Assembly (NCBI RefSeq): GCF_008831305.1
Contig: NZ_ML708616.1
Location: 124,001 to 188,000, forward strand
DNA from: Kocuria coralli
GTDB lineage: Bacteria; Actinomycetota; Actinomycetes; Actinomycetales; Micrococcaceae
Reading direction: 5' to 3'
DNA length: 64,000 nt
Within the stretch, counting starts at the first letter, position 1. Each line of letters begins with the position of its first letter. The notes under the pieces were generated by a model that did not search any database, was not told the origin of the DNA, and saw only the letters and a program-made list of their open reading frames with translations. A program made the translations under genes and the position numbers. This document shows, piece by piece, positions 52,988 through 62,590 of this stretch.

Positions 52988-54889
52988 GTGTCTTCTGTGA
53001 AAAAAACTGCCCGGTCCCCCCAAGAGCCGAAGTCCCGGCTCAGGTCCTGGTTCGCGGCGATCAGCGCGATCTTCATCATCCTCTTCGCCTCACTCGTGGA
53101 TGTCTTCATCCTGCAGAACTCGATGCGCATCCAATGGGAGAACGTCCGGGCCGGACTTCTAGCAGTCAACCCGTTGGATGTCCTCTTCGTCGCGGTGATC
53201 ATGGCCTGCGTCTGGGCGGTGATCGGAAGGCTCTGGTGGTCGGTCGGCGTGGTGTCGGGGCTCCTGGTGCTCCTGTCGATCGTCAACCGCAACAAACTCC
53301 TCATGCGCCAGGAACCGCTGTTCCCCAGCGACCGGGACTTCATCGGCGAGATCGGGTTCGTGGCTTCCATGGTCGAAGGCAGGACCGTGCTGATCGCGGT
53401 CCTGGGGGTGCTCGCCCTCATCCTGGTGATCACCCTGATCGGGTGGATCGCCGGCCGCTGGTTCCCCAGGCCGCGCCTTCGCCGTCCCGAGGGAGGGATC
53501 AACAAGGGCTTCCTGGCGGTCCGCGTGGTGACATTCGTCCTGGCCGGCGGGCTGCTGGTGCACTCGACGAGCTTCAACGAGTCCCCCAACCTGTGGCGTG
53601 CGTCGTACGACGCCGCGGGCGCAAGCTGGATGCCGTGGGATCAGGTCTATAACTACCGGATGAACGGGGTCATCGGAGGCTTCCTCTACAACATGCCGGT
53701 CCAGCCGATGGACACGCCAGAGGGCTACGACGCCGCCGCGATGGACGAGATCTCCGAGCGCTACGCGGAGCGAGCGGATCAGATCAACGCCGACCGGGAA
53801 GGCTCGCTCGACGACGTCAACGTGGTGTTCGTGCTCTCCGAGTCGTTCACCGATCCGTCGTGGATGGAGGGGTTCGACCTCGACACCAACCCGATCCCGT
53901 CGATCCAGCAGGTCATGTCCGAGAGCATCTCGGGCCAGGTGTACGCGAACACTTATGGCGGCGGAACCTCCACCATGGAGTTCGAGTCGCTCACGGGCGA
54001 GCCGGTCGGCCTCTTCCGGCCGCAGGCGAGCTCGCCGTACCAGATGTTCGTCAGCGACTACGACACCTACCCCTCCGCCGTCGGCGCCTTCAACGAGCTC
54101 GGGCATCACACGGTCGCCTTCCACGCCTACAACCTGCAGATGTACAAGCGCCAGGACGTCTACCGGACCCTGGGCTTCGACGACGTGGTCGACGACGCCG
54201 GGATGCAGCACCAGGAGCGCGTCCAGCGCAACCCGTACATCAGCGATGCCTCGGCCTACGATGAGGTCGTACATCAGCTGGACAGCTCCCAGGACCCGGT
54301 GTTCCTCAACCTGGTGACGATGCAGAACCACGGGCCGTACCCCGACTACTACGACGATCCCATCGGCAACGACGCCCCTGGGCTCATGCAGCTCGGGCAG
54401 TACGCCCGGGGCCTGGCGCATACCGATGCCGCCACGAGGGGATTCCTGGACGAGCTCCAGTCCCGTGACGAGGAGACCATCGTGGTGTTCTACGGAGACC
54501 ATCACCCCGGGATCTACGACGAGGAGACCCTCGCGGCCAACGATGAGGCCGCATCGGTCCGCACGCCCTACTTCGTGTGGAACAGCAAGACCAACGAGGC
54601 TCAGCCGGGTGCCGCGATCACACCGGCGATGCTCCTGCCCATGGTCTACGAGTCCGCCGACGCCCCGGTCCCGCCGTACATCGCGCTGCTCGAGGACGTG
54701 CGCCGTTCCATCCCGGTCCTGCAGCACGCCCGGACGCTCGACCCGCAGGGCCAGCCCGTCGATCGGGACAACCTCGATGAGCCCACGCAGACACTGCTCG
54801 ACGATCTGACCAAGGTGCAGTACGACTTCTCGATCGGCGACCGCTACGCCGTCGATTCGATGTGGCCGGGTGCCGCGGAAGAGCACTGA
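52988..54889 (+). CDS. LTA synthase-like membrane sulfatase (phosphoglycerol/phosphotransferase type)
   Basis: A 633-residue protein with a cytoplasmic start, about five hydrophobic segments in the first 195 residues, then a large extracellular sulfatase-fold domain. Metal and catalytic residues match the LtaS/MdoB family: Glu285 in FVLSESF, nucleophile Thr327 in GGGTSTMEFESLTG, and the FYGDHHPG motif near residue 497. Such enzymes transfer glycerol-phosphate from phosphatidylglycerol to lipoteichoic acid or glycans. The start GTG 52988 has no good ribosome site, and the upstream gap holds a possible leader and hairpin. Its end overlaps the next gene by 20 bp. Confidence 0.88.
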   Translation: MSSVKKTARSPQEPKSRLRSWFAAISAIFIILFASLVDVFILQNSMRIQWENVRAGLLAVNPLDVLFVAVIMACVWAVIGRLWWSVGVVSGLLVLLSIVNRNKLLMRQEPLFPSDRDFIGEIGFVASMVEGRTVLIAVLGVLALILVITLIGWIAGRWFPRPRLRRPEGGINKGFLAVRVVTFVLAGGLLVHSTSFNESPNLWRASYDAAGASWMPWDQVYNYRMNGVIGGFLYNMPVQPMDTPEGYDAAAMDEISERYAERADQINADREGSLDDVNVVFVLSESFTDPSWMEGFDLDTNPIPSIQQVMSESISGQVYANTYGGGTSTMEFESLTGEPVGLFRPQASSPYQMFVSDYDTYPSAVGAFNELGHHTVAFHAYNLQMYKRQDVYRTLGFDDVVDDAGMQHQERVQRNPYISDASAYDEVVHQLDSSQDPVFLNLVTMQNHGPYPDYYDDPIGNDAPGLMQLGQYARGLAHTDAATRGFLDELQSRDEETIVVFYGDHHPGIYDEETLAANDEAASVRTPYFVWNSKTNEAQPGAAITPAMLLPMVYESADAPVPPYIALLEDVRRSIPVLQHARTLDPQGQPVDRDNLDEPTQTLLDDLTKVQYDFSIGDRYAVDSMWPGAAEEH

Positions 54890-55481
54890 CCCGGCAGAGG
54901 ACGGCGGATTCGCTCCGCCGTCCTTCGCCGAGCTGTGGTGGCTGCCCGTCGGAGCCGGCGGGCGCGTGGTCGCCCGCTCGAGCCGGCTGTGGGAGCGGGG
55001 CCGTGCCCTCCGGGACCATCGTGCGCCTCGGCCGCTGTTCCACGCTGCACTCGAGATCCAGGAACAGGGCCGGCGGACTCTCATCGAGATGGCTCCGGCC
55101 TGGGGTCCTCATGCGGGTACCCACGGAGTGGTCGCGACCGGCCCGGTCGGGGCGCGGCCCCTCGGCCGGTCGCGATTCTTCCGCTACGAGATCCGATGCT
55201 GGGAGGACGGCCTCCTGCCGGACCGGGAGTACGCGCCCGACCCTCCCGTGCGGATCCCCCTCACCCCGGGGGATGCCCGAGCGGCGCTCGAGCACCTGCG
55301 GACGGCACCTCGCTACACGTGGGGCCGCGATCCCCTGGACGCGGGGGAGATGTGGAACTCGAACTCCCTGATCGCCTGGCTCCTGCAGGTGATCGACGCC
55401 GGCCCGGCAGACCTGCACCCGCCCTCGGGGGGTCTCGCGCCGGGCTGGTCGGCGGGCATCGCCGCCGCGCAGCTCCGGTGA
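54870..55481 (+). CDS. Conserved actinobacterial hypothetical protein
   Basis: A 203-residue soluble protein, no signal peptide. Recognisable conserved-looking blocks are ELWWLPVGAGGRVVARSSRL, PLFHAALEIQEQGRRTLIEM, HGVVATGPVGARPLGRSRFF, RYEIRCWEDG, and GEMWNSNSLIAWLLQ. The His and Asn-rich blocks suggest an enzyme, possibly a papain-like or transglutaminase-like fold, but I cannot name one. GTG 54870 overlaps the LTA-synthase-like stop by 20 bp, so translation may be coupled. Function unknown. Confidence 0.65.
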   Translation: MPRKSTDPAEDGGFAPPSFAELWWLPVGAGGRVVARSSRLWERGRALRDHRAPRPLFHAALEIQEQGRRTLIEMAPAWGPHAGTHGVVATGPVGARPLGRSRFFRYEIRCWEDGLLPDREYAPDPPVRIPLTPGDARAALEHLRTAPRYTWGRDPLDAGEMWNSNSLIAWLLQVIDAGPADLHPPSGGLAPGWSAGIAAAQLR

Positions 55482-55509
55482 GACGCCTTCGGCGGCCTGC
55501 CCGGATCCG

Positions 55510-55968
55510 TCACACGGGTTCACCCCGGTAGGTCCCGAACGACCAGGAATTGCCCTCCGGGTCGGCGGCGATGAAATCGCGGCTTCCATAGTCGGTATTC
55601 GTGAGCTCCGAGCGGATCGTCGCCCCGGCTGCCTTGGCACGTTCGTAGAGCGCGTCGGGGTCGGAGCACACGACGTACGCGCCGAAGGTGCCCGACCGTT
55701 GCCGCCAGCACCCCTCGGTCTTCTCCGAGCCCAGCATGATGCCACCACCCTCCGGCCAGGAGAGCTCGGCGTGATGCACGAAGCCGTCGTCGTCGGCGAT
55801 CACCACCACCCGCCGGAAGCCGAAGGCGCGCTCGAGGAAGTCGATGAGCGGCAGGGGGTCGGCTGCGGCGAGCGCCGGCCAGACGGTCGGTGGCGGGGTC
55901 GTGGCGCCGGGTTGGGAGGGGCCGGGTTCGGAAGGGCTGTTGGCGGTGGCTGCTGCTTCAGTGTCCAT
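55510..55968 (-). CDS. VOC (glyoxalase/bleomycin resistance) superfamily protein
   Basis: A 152-residue protein with a Pro/Ala-rich N-terminal 28 residues and a single VOC domain: LIDFLERAFGFRRVVVIADD, HHAELSWPEGGGIMLGS, AKAAGATIRSELTNTDYGSR and FIAADPEGNSWSFG. VOC proteins are metal-dependent lyases, isomerases or binding proteins; the typical metal ligands (His/Glu) may be His65-66 and a late Glu. ATG 55968 lies 4 bp after the AraC regulator stop, so both are one unit. The regulator probably controls it. Substrate unknown. Confidence 0.82.
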   Translation of the reverse strand: MDTEAAATANSPSEPGPSQPGATTPPPTVWPALAAADPLPLIDFLERAFGFRRVVVIADDDGFVHHAELSWPEGGGIMLGSEKTEGCWRQRSGTFGAYVVCSDPDALYERAKAAGATIRSELTNTDYGSRDFIAADPEGNSWSFGTYRGEPV

Positions 55969-55972
55969 GACC

Positions 55973-56881
55973 TCAGTGTGAGCCGCTCCGATGCCCTCCG
56001 GCTTGAAGGTTTCGGCGCTCCTCGTCGATCCATGCGGTGGGGCTGGTCCCGACCATTCCACGGAACTCCCGGTCGAAATGAGCGTGGTCGGCGTAGCCGG
56101 CGCGTGCGGCGATATCGCTGAGCGTCTCGGCACCGGTACCGGCACCGGCACCGGCCGCTCGGTCCCGCACCATCGCCACGGCCCGCTCGAATCTCACCAG
56201 GCGGCTCAGCGCCTTGGGCCCCAAACCGAACTCGTCGGTGAACACCTTGCGAAGCTGCCGCGGGCCCAGGCCCACGTGCGCGCAAAGGGCATCGACACCG
56301 CCGTTCCCGCCGTGGGACACGATCCAGCGCCAGCCTTCGGCGACCTCCGCCCGCGGGGGTGTCGCCGCGGCTCCCGAGACCGAGTGCAGGCGATCCAGCA
56401 GGAACCGTCCTACCGCGGCGAAGCGTAGGTCCCAGTCCTCCTCGTCCTCGACCCGGCGTTGCAGGAGGCCGGCTTCCGGACCGATCATGTCCAGCAGATC
56501 CAGGGCCAGGCCGGGGAGCCTGCTCGCCGGTGCCCCGAACAACCAGCGCGCGGCCAGCGGGTCCACGGCGAGCTGGAGGCCCTCCTGATCCCGTGGCTGA
56601 TCGATGTAGGCGGGCTGCGTGGCCAGCGGCCCGACCAGTGCGTGCGCGGAGAACGGGGCCGGGTCGTCTTCGCTGCTCCCGACCACGATCGGAGCGTCGA
56701 TGCCGATGACGAGCACCAGGGAGGACGAGGGAAGGCCGCGATGCAGCCGCTGGGTCAGCCCGCGCTGCCGGTAACCGACCATGGATGGGACCGCATCGGC
56801 CCACGGGCCGTGCGGCGGCGCCCTGACGAACTCCGCCGAGGTCAGGTCCAGAGATGGGGGTGCATCCTCCTCCTGCGCCAC
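55973..56881 (-). CDS. AraC family transcriptional regulator
   Basis: A 302-residue regulator. The C-terminal DNA-binding domain has two helix-turn-helices: CAHVGLGPRQLRKVFTDEFG and SDIAARAGYADHAHFDREFR. The N-terminal 190 residues are a ligand or dimerisation domain I do not recognise. Between the two HTHs is a Gly/Ala-rich linker encoded by hexanucleotide repeats (GGCACC/GGTACC, plus strand 56129-56154). Start GTG 56881. It is followed by the VOC protein gene. Confidence 0.88.
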   Translation of the reverse strand: MAQEEDAPPSLDLTSAEFVRAPPHGPWADAVPSMVGYRQRGLTQRLHRGLPSSSLVLVIGIDAPIVVGSSEDDPAPFSAHALVGPLATQPAYIDQPRDQEGLQLAVDPLAARWLFGAPASRLPGLALDLLDMIGPEAGLLQRRVEDEEDWDLRFAAVGRFLLDRLHSVSGAAATPPRAEVAEGWRWIVSHGGNGGVDALCAHVGLGPRQLRKVFTDEFGLGPKALSRLVRFERAVAMVRDRAAGAGAGTGAETLSDIAARAGYADHAHFDREFRGMVGTSPTAWIDEERRNLQAGGHRSGSH

Positions 56882-56925
56882 GGCACAAGAGTACCTAGCG
56901 AGGAGCGGTCTCCGCCGTCGCCCGA

Positions 56926-56987
56926 GGCCGAATCGGGAGTTCGGTCGCCCATCAGAGGTGATGGACGACCGAACTCCCGATTCGGCC
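56926..56987. repeat. Long perfect hairpin, second member of the 1053-1118 family
   Basis: 22-bp arms (56926-56947 and 56966-56987) are perfect reverse complements. One mismatch, then six more pairs (CCATCA/TGATGG) close around GAGG. The left arm GCCGA-N-T-NNN-GAGTT-NN-G-N-CGCCC matches the ilvD hairpin at the same spacing, and the right arm changes with it. It lies between the AraC start and the end of the membrane protein gene on the same strand. Confidence 0.85.
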
Positions 56988-56998
56988 CGTAGGAGCTG

Positions 56999-57949
56999 TC
57001 AGCAGGCCTTCCTGGCGACAAGCGCCCTGCGCCAGCCGACGAAGATGTCCACGATGGCGATGGCGGCGATCGCGAAGGCGAGGACGGCGGCCAGCACCGC
57101 TCCGATGTCGTCGTCGGCCCCTTCACGGATGAAGAACTCCACCAGCCCGGGGTTGATCGCGGCTCCCCGAGCCAGCAGGACGATCGCGGTCACCGACCCC
57201 ACCAGGGTGAGTGCGGTGTTGAAGGCCGCGAGGCCCACGGTCCAGCCCCGCCGTACGTAGACGGCGATGGCCCGGGCGGCGTCGGCGACGATGAGCACGA
57301 AGAGCCCGGCGATCCACCATGGCCACAGCCCGGGGTTCATCACCATCATCCTGTCGCCGCTGAGCCACAGGATGCCGAAGAGCCGGTCCGCTATCAGCGC
57401 CGCGGCCCCCACCCCGAGCAGGGCGAGCGAGGCGATCAGCTCGCCCCGGCCCGCGCCGTCGTCCTGCGGCTCGGGCAGGTTGTCGGGCGTCCACTCCTCC
57501 ACGGTGTCGGCGCCGGTGCGCTCGAGGATCACGAAGACGACGGTCGTCCAGAAGCCGATGTGGACGAAGGCCCCGAGGGTCACCCCGATCACCTGCCCGA
57601 TCGTCTCGCCCGGTCCTGCCCCGGCGAGCACCTGGGCCAGGGCGACGCCGCCCATGGCGCAGGGCAGCACGATGATCCACAGCAGTTTGAGCAGCCGCCA
57701 CCAGGTCAGGTAGTACTTCGGGCCGATGAGGTGCAGCGGCCGGTCGGCGTACCCGGCGCTCAGGGCGTCGGGGTCGCCCATAGCCGTGAGGACGTCGCGT
57801 TCGGCATCCTCATGGGTGGCGCCCTGGTCCATGCGAGCGTCGATGTCGTCGGCGATGGACGCATTGAGCTCGGTGCGGACGTCTTCCTGGGTGTCTTGCG
57901 GGAGTCGCCTGACGACGGCGGCGACGTAGCGTTCCGTGTAGTCGGTCAT
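56999..57949 (-). CDS. HAAS-domain membrane protein partner of PadR
   Basis: A 316-residue protein. The N-terminal 75 residues (TERYVAAVVRRLPQDTQEDV, then AERDVLTAMGDPDALSAGYA) are the HAAS-type signalling domain found in DUF1700 proteins. About seven hydrophobic segments follow. ATG 57949 overlaps the padR stop by 4 bp (ATGA). PadR-HAAS gene pairs are widespread, and the membrane protein is thought to respond with or act on the regulator. Function not known in detail. The gene ends 11 bp before a long hairpin. Confidence 0.82.
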   Translation of the reverse strand: MTDYTERYVAAVVRRLPQDTQEDVRTELNASIADDIDARMDQGATHEDAERDVLTAMGDPDALSAGYADRPLHLIGPKYYLTWWRLLKLLWIIVLPCAMGGVALAQVLAGAGPGETIGQVIGVTLGAFVHIGFWTTVVFVILERTGADTVEEWTPDNLPEPQDDGAGRGELIASLALLGVGAAALIADRLFGILWLSGDRMMVMNPGLWPWWIAGLFVLIVADAARAIAVYVRRGWTVGLAAFNTALTLVGSVTAIVLLARGAAINPGLVEFFIREGADDDIGAVLAAVLAFAIAAIAIVDIFVGWRRALVARKAC

Positions 57950-58308
57950 GACCGGTCCTTCCGGGCAGTTCTGGTGACACCGTCGATGGCCCGGGTCAGG
58001 GTGTGCCACTCGTCTGCGAGGGCCTCGGCGAGCCGCTCGCCCTCAGGGGAGGTGCGATAGAACTTCCGGGGCCGGGCCTCGTCGGTGTTCCACGCACTGG
58101 TGAGGTACCCCTGCTTCTCGAGCCTGCGCAGCAGCGGGTACAGGGTGTTGGCGTCGGTCTGGAAGCCGGCGGCCTGGAGCGCCTCGAGCAGGCCGTAGCC
58201 GTAACCGGCATCGCGCAGCAGATACAGGCAGGCGAGAACGACGGTGCCCCGCCGCACCTCCTGGAGATGCGTGCTGTACGCCTCAGCTTGTGCTTCACCC
58301 TCTGTCAT
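57946..58308 (-). CDS. PadR family transcriptional regulator
   Basis: A small winged-helix regulator of about 120 residues: EVRRGTVVLACLYLLRDAGY, then TLYPLLRRLEKQGYLTSAW and RKFYRTSPEGERLAEALAD. I place the start at ATG 58308 rather than an upstream GTG at 58332, because a good -10 (TATAGT) lies 7-8 bp before it, implying a leaderless message. The gene is coupled to the HAAS membrane protein. PadR regulators commonly repress their own operon in response to small molecules. Confidence 0.88.
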   Translation of the reverse strand: MTEGEAQAEAYSTHLQEVRRGTVVLACLYLLRDAGYGYGLLEALQAAGFQTDANTLYPLLRRLEKQGYLTSAWNTDEARPRKFYRTSPEGERLAEALADEWHTLTRAIDGVTRTARKDRS

Positions 58309-58315
58309 GACACCT

Positions 58316-58345
58316 ACTATACAGTGCGACACACACTATTGTCAC
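58316..58345 (-). promoter_or_regulatory. padR promoter (leaderless)
   Basis: On the minus strand GTGACA (58345-58340) and TATAGT (58321-58316) are 18 bp apart, and the predicted transcription start falls at or next to ATG 58308. The spacer contains AGTG and CACT as an interrupted inverted repeat, a plausible self-regulating site. Confidence 0.55.
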
Positions 58346-58390
58346 CTGCACTCCCAGCAGGGGCTTGAGGCCGGGGCGTCTCGACTTGTT

Positions 58391-58490
58391 TCACCTGGTG
58401 AGAGCGTGATTTAGAGGTTCCCGCGCCGTGATGGCAGGGAAACTCCGGTGAAATGTCATCCCCGAAGGCTGAGCCATGGACATTTCATCC
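58391..58490 (+). promoter_or_regulatory. Operator-like GGTGA/TCACC repeats before the amine oxidase
   Basis: TCACCTGGTGA (58391-58401) is a perfect palindrome. GGTGAAATGTCATCC (58447-58461) and GGACATTTCATCC (58478-58490) carry TGAAATGTC in opposite orientations. These resemble GGTGAATGTCACC at the tetR upstream region. They lie 17-116 bp before the amine oxidase start. Confidence 0.5.
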
Positions 58491-58506
58491 GCTTTCGGAG
58501 GGCAGC

Positions 58507-60136
<1,630 letters not shown>

Positions 60137-60206
60137 GCCGGTCTTTCTCCGCCGAAGTCGTCATTTCAGTGTCCGGAAGTACCGGGAGCCTTGGAAAGGA
60201 ATCCTC

Positions 60207-60914
60207 ATGAACCACACGACTACGTTCCTCTCGCGCCGCGGAACCGCAGCGATCGCGATCGCCGGCGTCATCGTCCTGGCCGCCTCGGGGTGCGCGAACA
60301 GCGACGGCGACAGCGCCGACGCCGCAGAGACCTCTGCCAGTGCCGAGTCGACGACCTCCTCCGGCGCCGCCTTCGACAGCCAGGTCGACGATTCGAACGA
60401 TGAAGCACTACTGGCCGACAGCGTGGTGATCCCATCCGACACCGCTCTGTTCAAGACCGCGGGAATCGGGCCATCGGCGTTGAACGAAGACGCCCCTGAA
60501 GGGGATCCCATGTCCTTCGTCGATCCGGAGCTCCTCGTCGATGGCGAACTCCCGGACGGTATGACGGTGACCGAGGCCCAGGGTCTGCAGGTGATCGGCA
60601 AACTCCGGGAGCTGCTGCAGGCCCAGGGGCTCGACGTCCAGGACGTGGCGACGATGCGCGTCTTCCTGCAGGGCGAGGACGGCGAGGAGCCGGATTTCGC
60701 GGGGTGGAACCGGGCCTATCAGCAGTACTTCGCCAATACGAGCATGGCATCGGGTGAAGCCCTGCAGATCGAGAGAGGCACCTCCGGCGTGACGACCGAG
60801 CCGACGGTGGTCAACCCGACCAGGCCCACTCGCTTCGCGCTCGGCATCGCCTATCTGCCGGTGGACGGCTGGCTCGTCGAGGTCGAAGTGGATGCCGTCT
60901 ATGACGAGGAGTGA
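60207..60914 (+). CDS. Exported lipoprotein with a RidA/YjgF imine-deaminase domain
   Basis: A 235-residue lipoprotein with leader FLSRRGTAAIAIAG and lipobox LAASGC (Cys29). The twin arginines suggest Tat export. An acidic Ser/Asp-rich linker (30-70) precedes a RidA-like domain: ALFKTAGIGPSALNEDAPEG, TVTEAQGLQVIGKLRELLQA, QDVATMRVFL and FALGIAYLPVDGWLVEVEVD. Arg209 and Glu225 align with RidA residues Arg105 and Glu120 needed for imine hydrolysis. GAAAGGA lies 6 nt before ATG 60207. Linked to the amine oxidase upstream (70-bp gap). I infer that it hydrolyses the reactive imines the oxidase makes. The fold is recognised by motif; activity is untested. Confidence 0.72.
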   Translation: MNHTTTFLSRRGTAAIAIAGVIVLAASGCANSDGDSADAAETSASAESTTSSGAAFDSQVDDSNDEALLADSVVIPSDTALFKTAGIGPSALNEDAPEGDPMSFVDPELLVDGELPDGMTVTEAQGLQVIGKLRELLQAQGLDVQDVATMRVFLQGEDGEEPDFAGWNRAYQQYFANTSMASGEALQIERGTSGVTTEPTVVNPTRPTRFALGIAYLPVDGWLVEVEVDAVYDEE

Positions 60915-60939
60915 CCCGACGAGGAGTGGATCCTGTCCG

Positions 60940-61608
60940 TCAGACGGCCACGCTCAGCGCAGGAGGCTGGGGTTCCCGGCGGATGGGGGCGCCGTCGGCG
61001 TCGAACTGGGCACCCAGCCCGCGCAGCGTGAACAGCACCGTGGCCTGGACGTGACGCTCGTGGGCGGCACGGGCCTCTTCCGACTGGGCTTCCCGGTCAG
61101 CGGTCGCGGTCAGTGAGCTGTGTACCAGTCGGCCCATCTCCTGGAGGTCACCGGCGGGGAGGAAGCCGTCGTCGATGGCCTCCTGGAGGATCGCGGTCAG
61201 CATTCCCCGCAAGGCGCCCACGTGTTCGCCGAGCTTCTCGAAGTCCTCCGGCGAGAGCACGGTGCGCATGGCCGGCCCCGGAGGCAGGTGGCGGCGGGAG
61301 AGGTCGTCGATCTGCGCCCGGACGTAGATCCCGAGCTTCTCCACCGGGTTCTCCACCCCCTCCAGGTCACCGCGTAGTTCGGTCATGAACCGCTCGGTCT
61401 CGTCCAGGGTGTAGGCGACCAGCAACTCGCCCATGTCCGCGAAGTAGTTGTACACCGCGGTGCGGCCGACGCCGGCCGTCTTGGCCACATGGGTCATGGT
61501 CAGGCCGGTGAGGCCCTGGGAGTACAAAAGCTGACCGAACGAATCGAGGATGGCTCGCTTGGTGTACTCACGCTGCTCGGCGTTACTCGCCGCCTGGATT
61601 TTGGGCAT
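60940..61608 (-). CDS. TetR family transcriptional regulator
   Basis: A 222-residue regulator. The N-terminal HTH (about 15-65) reads TMTHVAKTAGVGRTAVYNYF. The rest is an all-helical ligand-binding domain of unrecognised specificity. Start ATG 61608. It converges on the amine oxidase-RidA operon. Its own upstream region carries GGTGTCACC and GGTGAATGTCACC palindromes, and similar sequences lie before the amine oxidase, so it may control both. Confidence 0.9.
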   Translation of the reverse strand: MPKIQAASNAEQREYTKRAILDSFGQLLYSQGLTGLTMTHVAKTAGVGRTAVYNYFADMGELLVAYTLDETERFMTELRGDLEGVENPVEKLGIYVRAQIDDLSRRHLPPGPAMRTVLSPEDFEKLGEHVGALRGMLTAILQEAIDDGFLPAGDLQEMGRLVHSSLTATADREAQSEEARAAHERHVQATVLFTLRGLGAQFDADGAPIRREPQPPALSVAV

Positions 61609-61626
61609 GACGACATCCTAGCCGGA

Positions 61627-61665
61627 GGTGTCACCAAAAATCCTGTGTGTGCGGTGAATGTCACC
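61627..61665. promoter_or_regulatory. Twin palindromes upstream of tetR
   Basis: GGTG-T-CACC (61627-61635) and GGTGA-ATG-TCACC (61653-61665) are both perfect palindromes sharing the GGTGA/TCACC half-site. They lie 19-57 bp before the tetR start. The second overlaps the stop of pdxK. They are likely autoregulatory operators. Confidence 0.6.
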
Positions 61666-62491
61666 CGATAGCGCGTTCGTTCGACAGGCCTTTCTGCCAC
61701 AGGGCATCGAAGGGTGCGTTCGAGGTGATGCGCTCGCGGATACCCGCGGTCACGAACTCCTTGGCGGCGCGGGCCGCCTCAAGGGGAGCCAGGCCCTTGG
61801 CCAGCTCGGCGGTCACAGCGGCGGCCATGGTGCAGCCGGCACCGGCGACGGCGACGCCCTCGACCTTGGGAGCGGAGAGGATCTCGGTGGTCTCGCCGTC
61901 GTAGTAGACGTCCACGGCCTCCGGGCCCTCGATGCGGATGCCGCCCTTGGCCAGCACCACCGCACCCGAGCGTTCGTGGATGCGCTTGGCCGCCTCCTCC
62001 AGGTCCTCCACGGAGGTGATGTCCTCCATGCCGGACAGCGAGATGGACTCGAAGTGGTTGGGGGTCACGAAGGTGGCCAGCGGCAGGATCTTGGCCTTGA
62101 GCGCCTCGTCGGTGTCCAGGGCAGCGCCGGGCTCCTGGCCCTTGCAGATCAGAACCGGGTCCAGCACCAGATTCTCCGGCCGGAGCTGCTCAAGGGCGGT
62201 GGCGACGACGTCGATGGTCTGGGGAGTGCCCAGCATGCCCAGCTTCACGGCATCCAGGTCGTAGGCGGAGGTCACGGCCTCGAGCTGATCCGCGATGACC
62301 TGGGGATCCACCGGTACGAACCGGTGCCCCCAGTCGTTCTTGGGGTCGAAGGACACGATGCAGGTCAGCGCCAGGGAGCCGAAGACGCCCAGTTCCTGGA
62401 AAGTCTTGAGGTCGGCCTGGGCACCGGCGCCGCCGGTTGCCTCGTTGCCGGCCACGGTGAGGGCGAAGGGCGGGTTCGTGGATGTAGTCAT
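61661..62491 (-). CDS. Pyridoxine kinase / HMP(-P) kinase-like (PdxK/ThiD family)
   Basis: A 276-residue ribokinase-fold kinase. The N-terminus TVAGNEATGGAGAQADLKTF and LTCIVSFDP closely resemble the Bacillus-type PdxK proteins related to ThiD. The C-terminal GAGCTMAAAVTAELAKGLAP holds the anion hole and the catalytic region (a Cys where most ribokinase-family enzymes have Asp; Bacillus-type PdxK/ThiD relatives also use Cys near here). It phosphorylates pyridoxine/pyridoxal or hydroxymethylpyrimidine for PLP or thiamine salvage. ATG 62491. Divergent from yhhQ-like gene. Confidence 0.85.
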   Translation of the reverse strand: MTTSTNPPFALTVAGNEATGGAGAQADLKTFQELGVFGSLALTCIVSFDPKNDWGHRFVPVDPQVIADQLEAVTSAYDLDAVKLGMLGTPQTIDVVATALEQLRPENLVLDPVLICKGQEPGAALDTDEALKAKILPLATFVTPNHFESISLSGMEDITSVEDLEEAAKRIHERSGAVVLAKGGIRIEGPEAVDVYYDGETTEILSAPKVEGVAVAGAGCTMAAAVTAELAKGLAPLEAARAAKEFVTAGIRERITSNAPFDALWQKGLSNERAIG

Positions 62492-62590
62492 GGGCCTTAT
62501 TGTGCTCTGCGGGCGTTTACTCACCAAGACGAACCCCGCCATGCTTAACAGCAGTCCACTGACGGCGTATACGACGAAAGCAGAACGATC

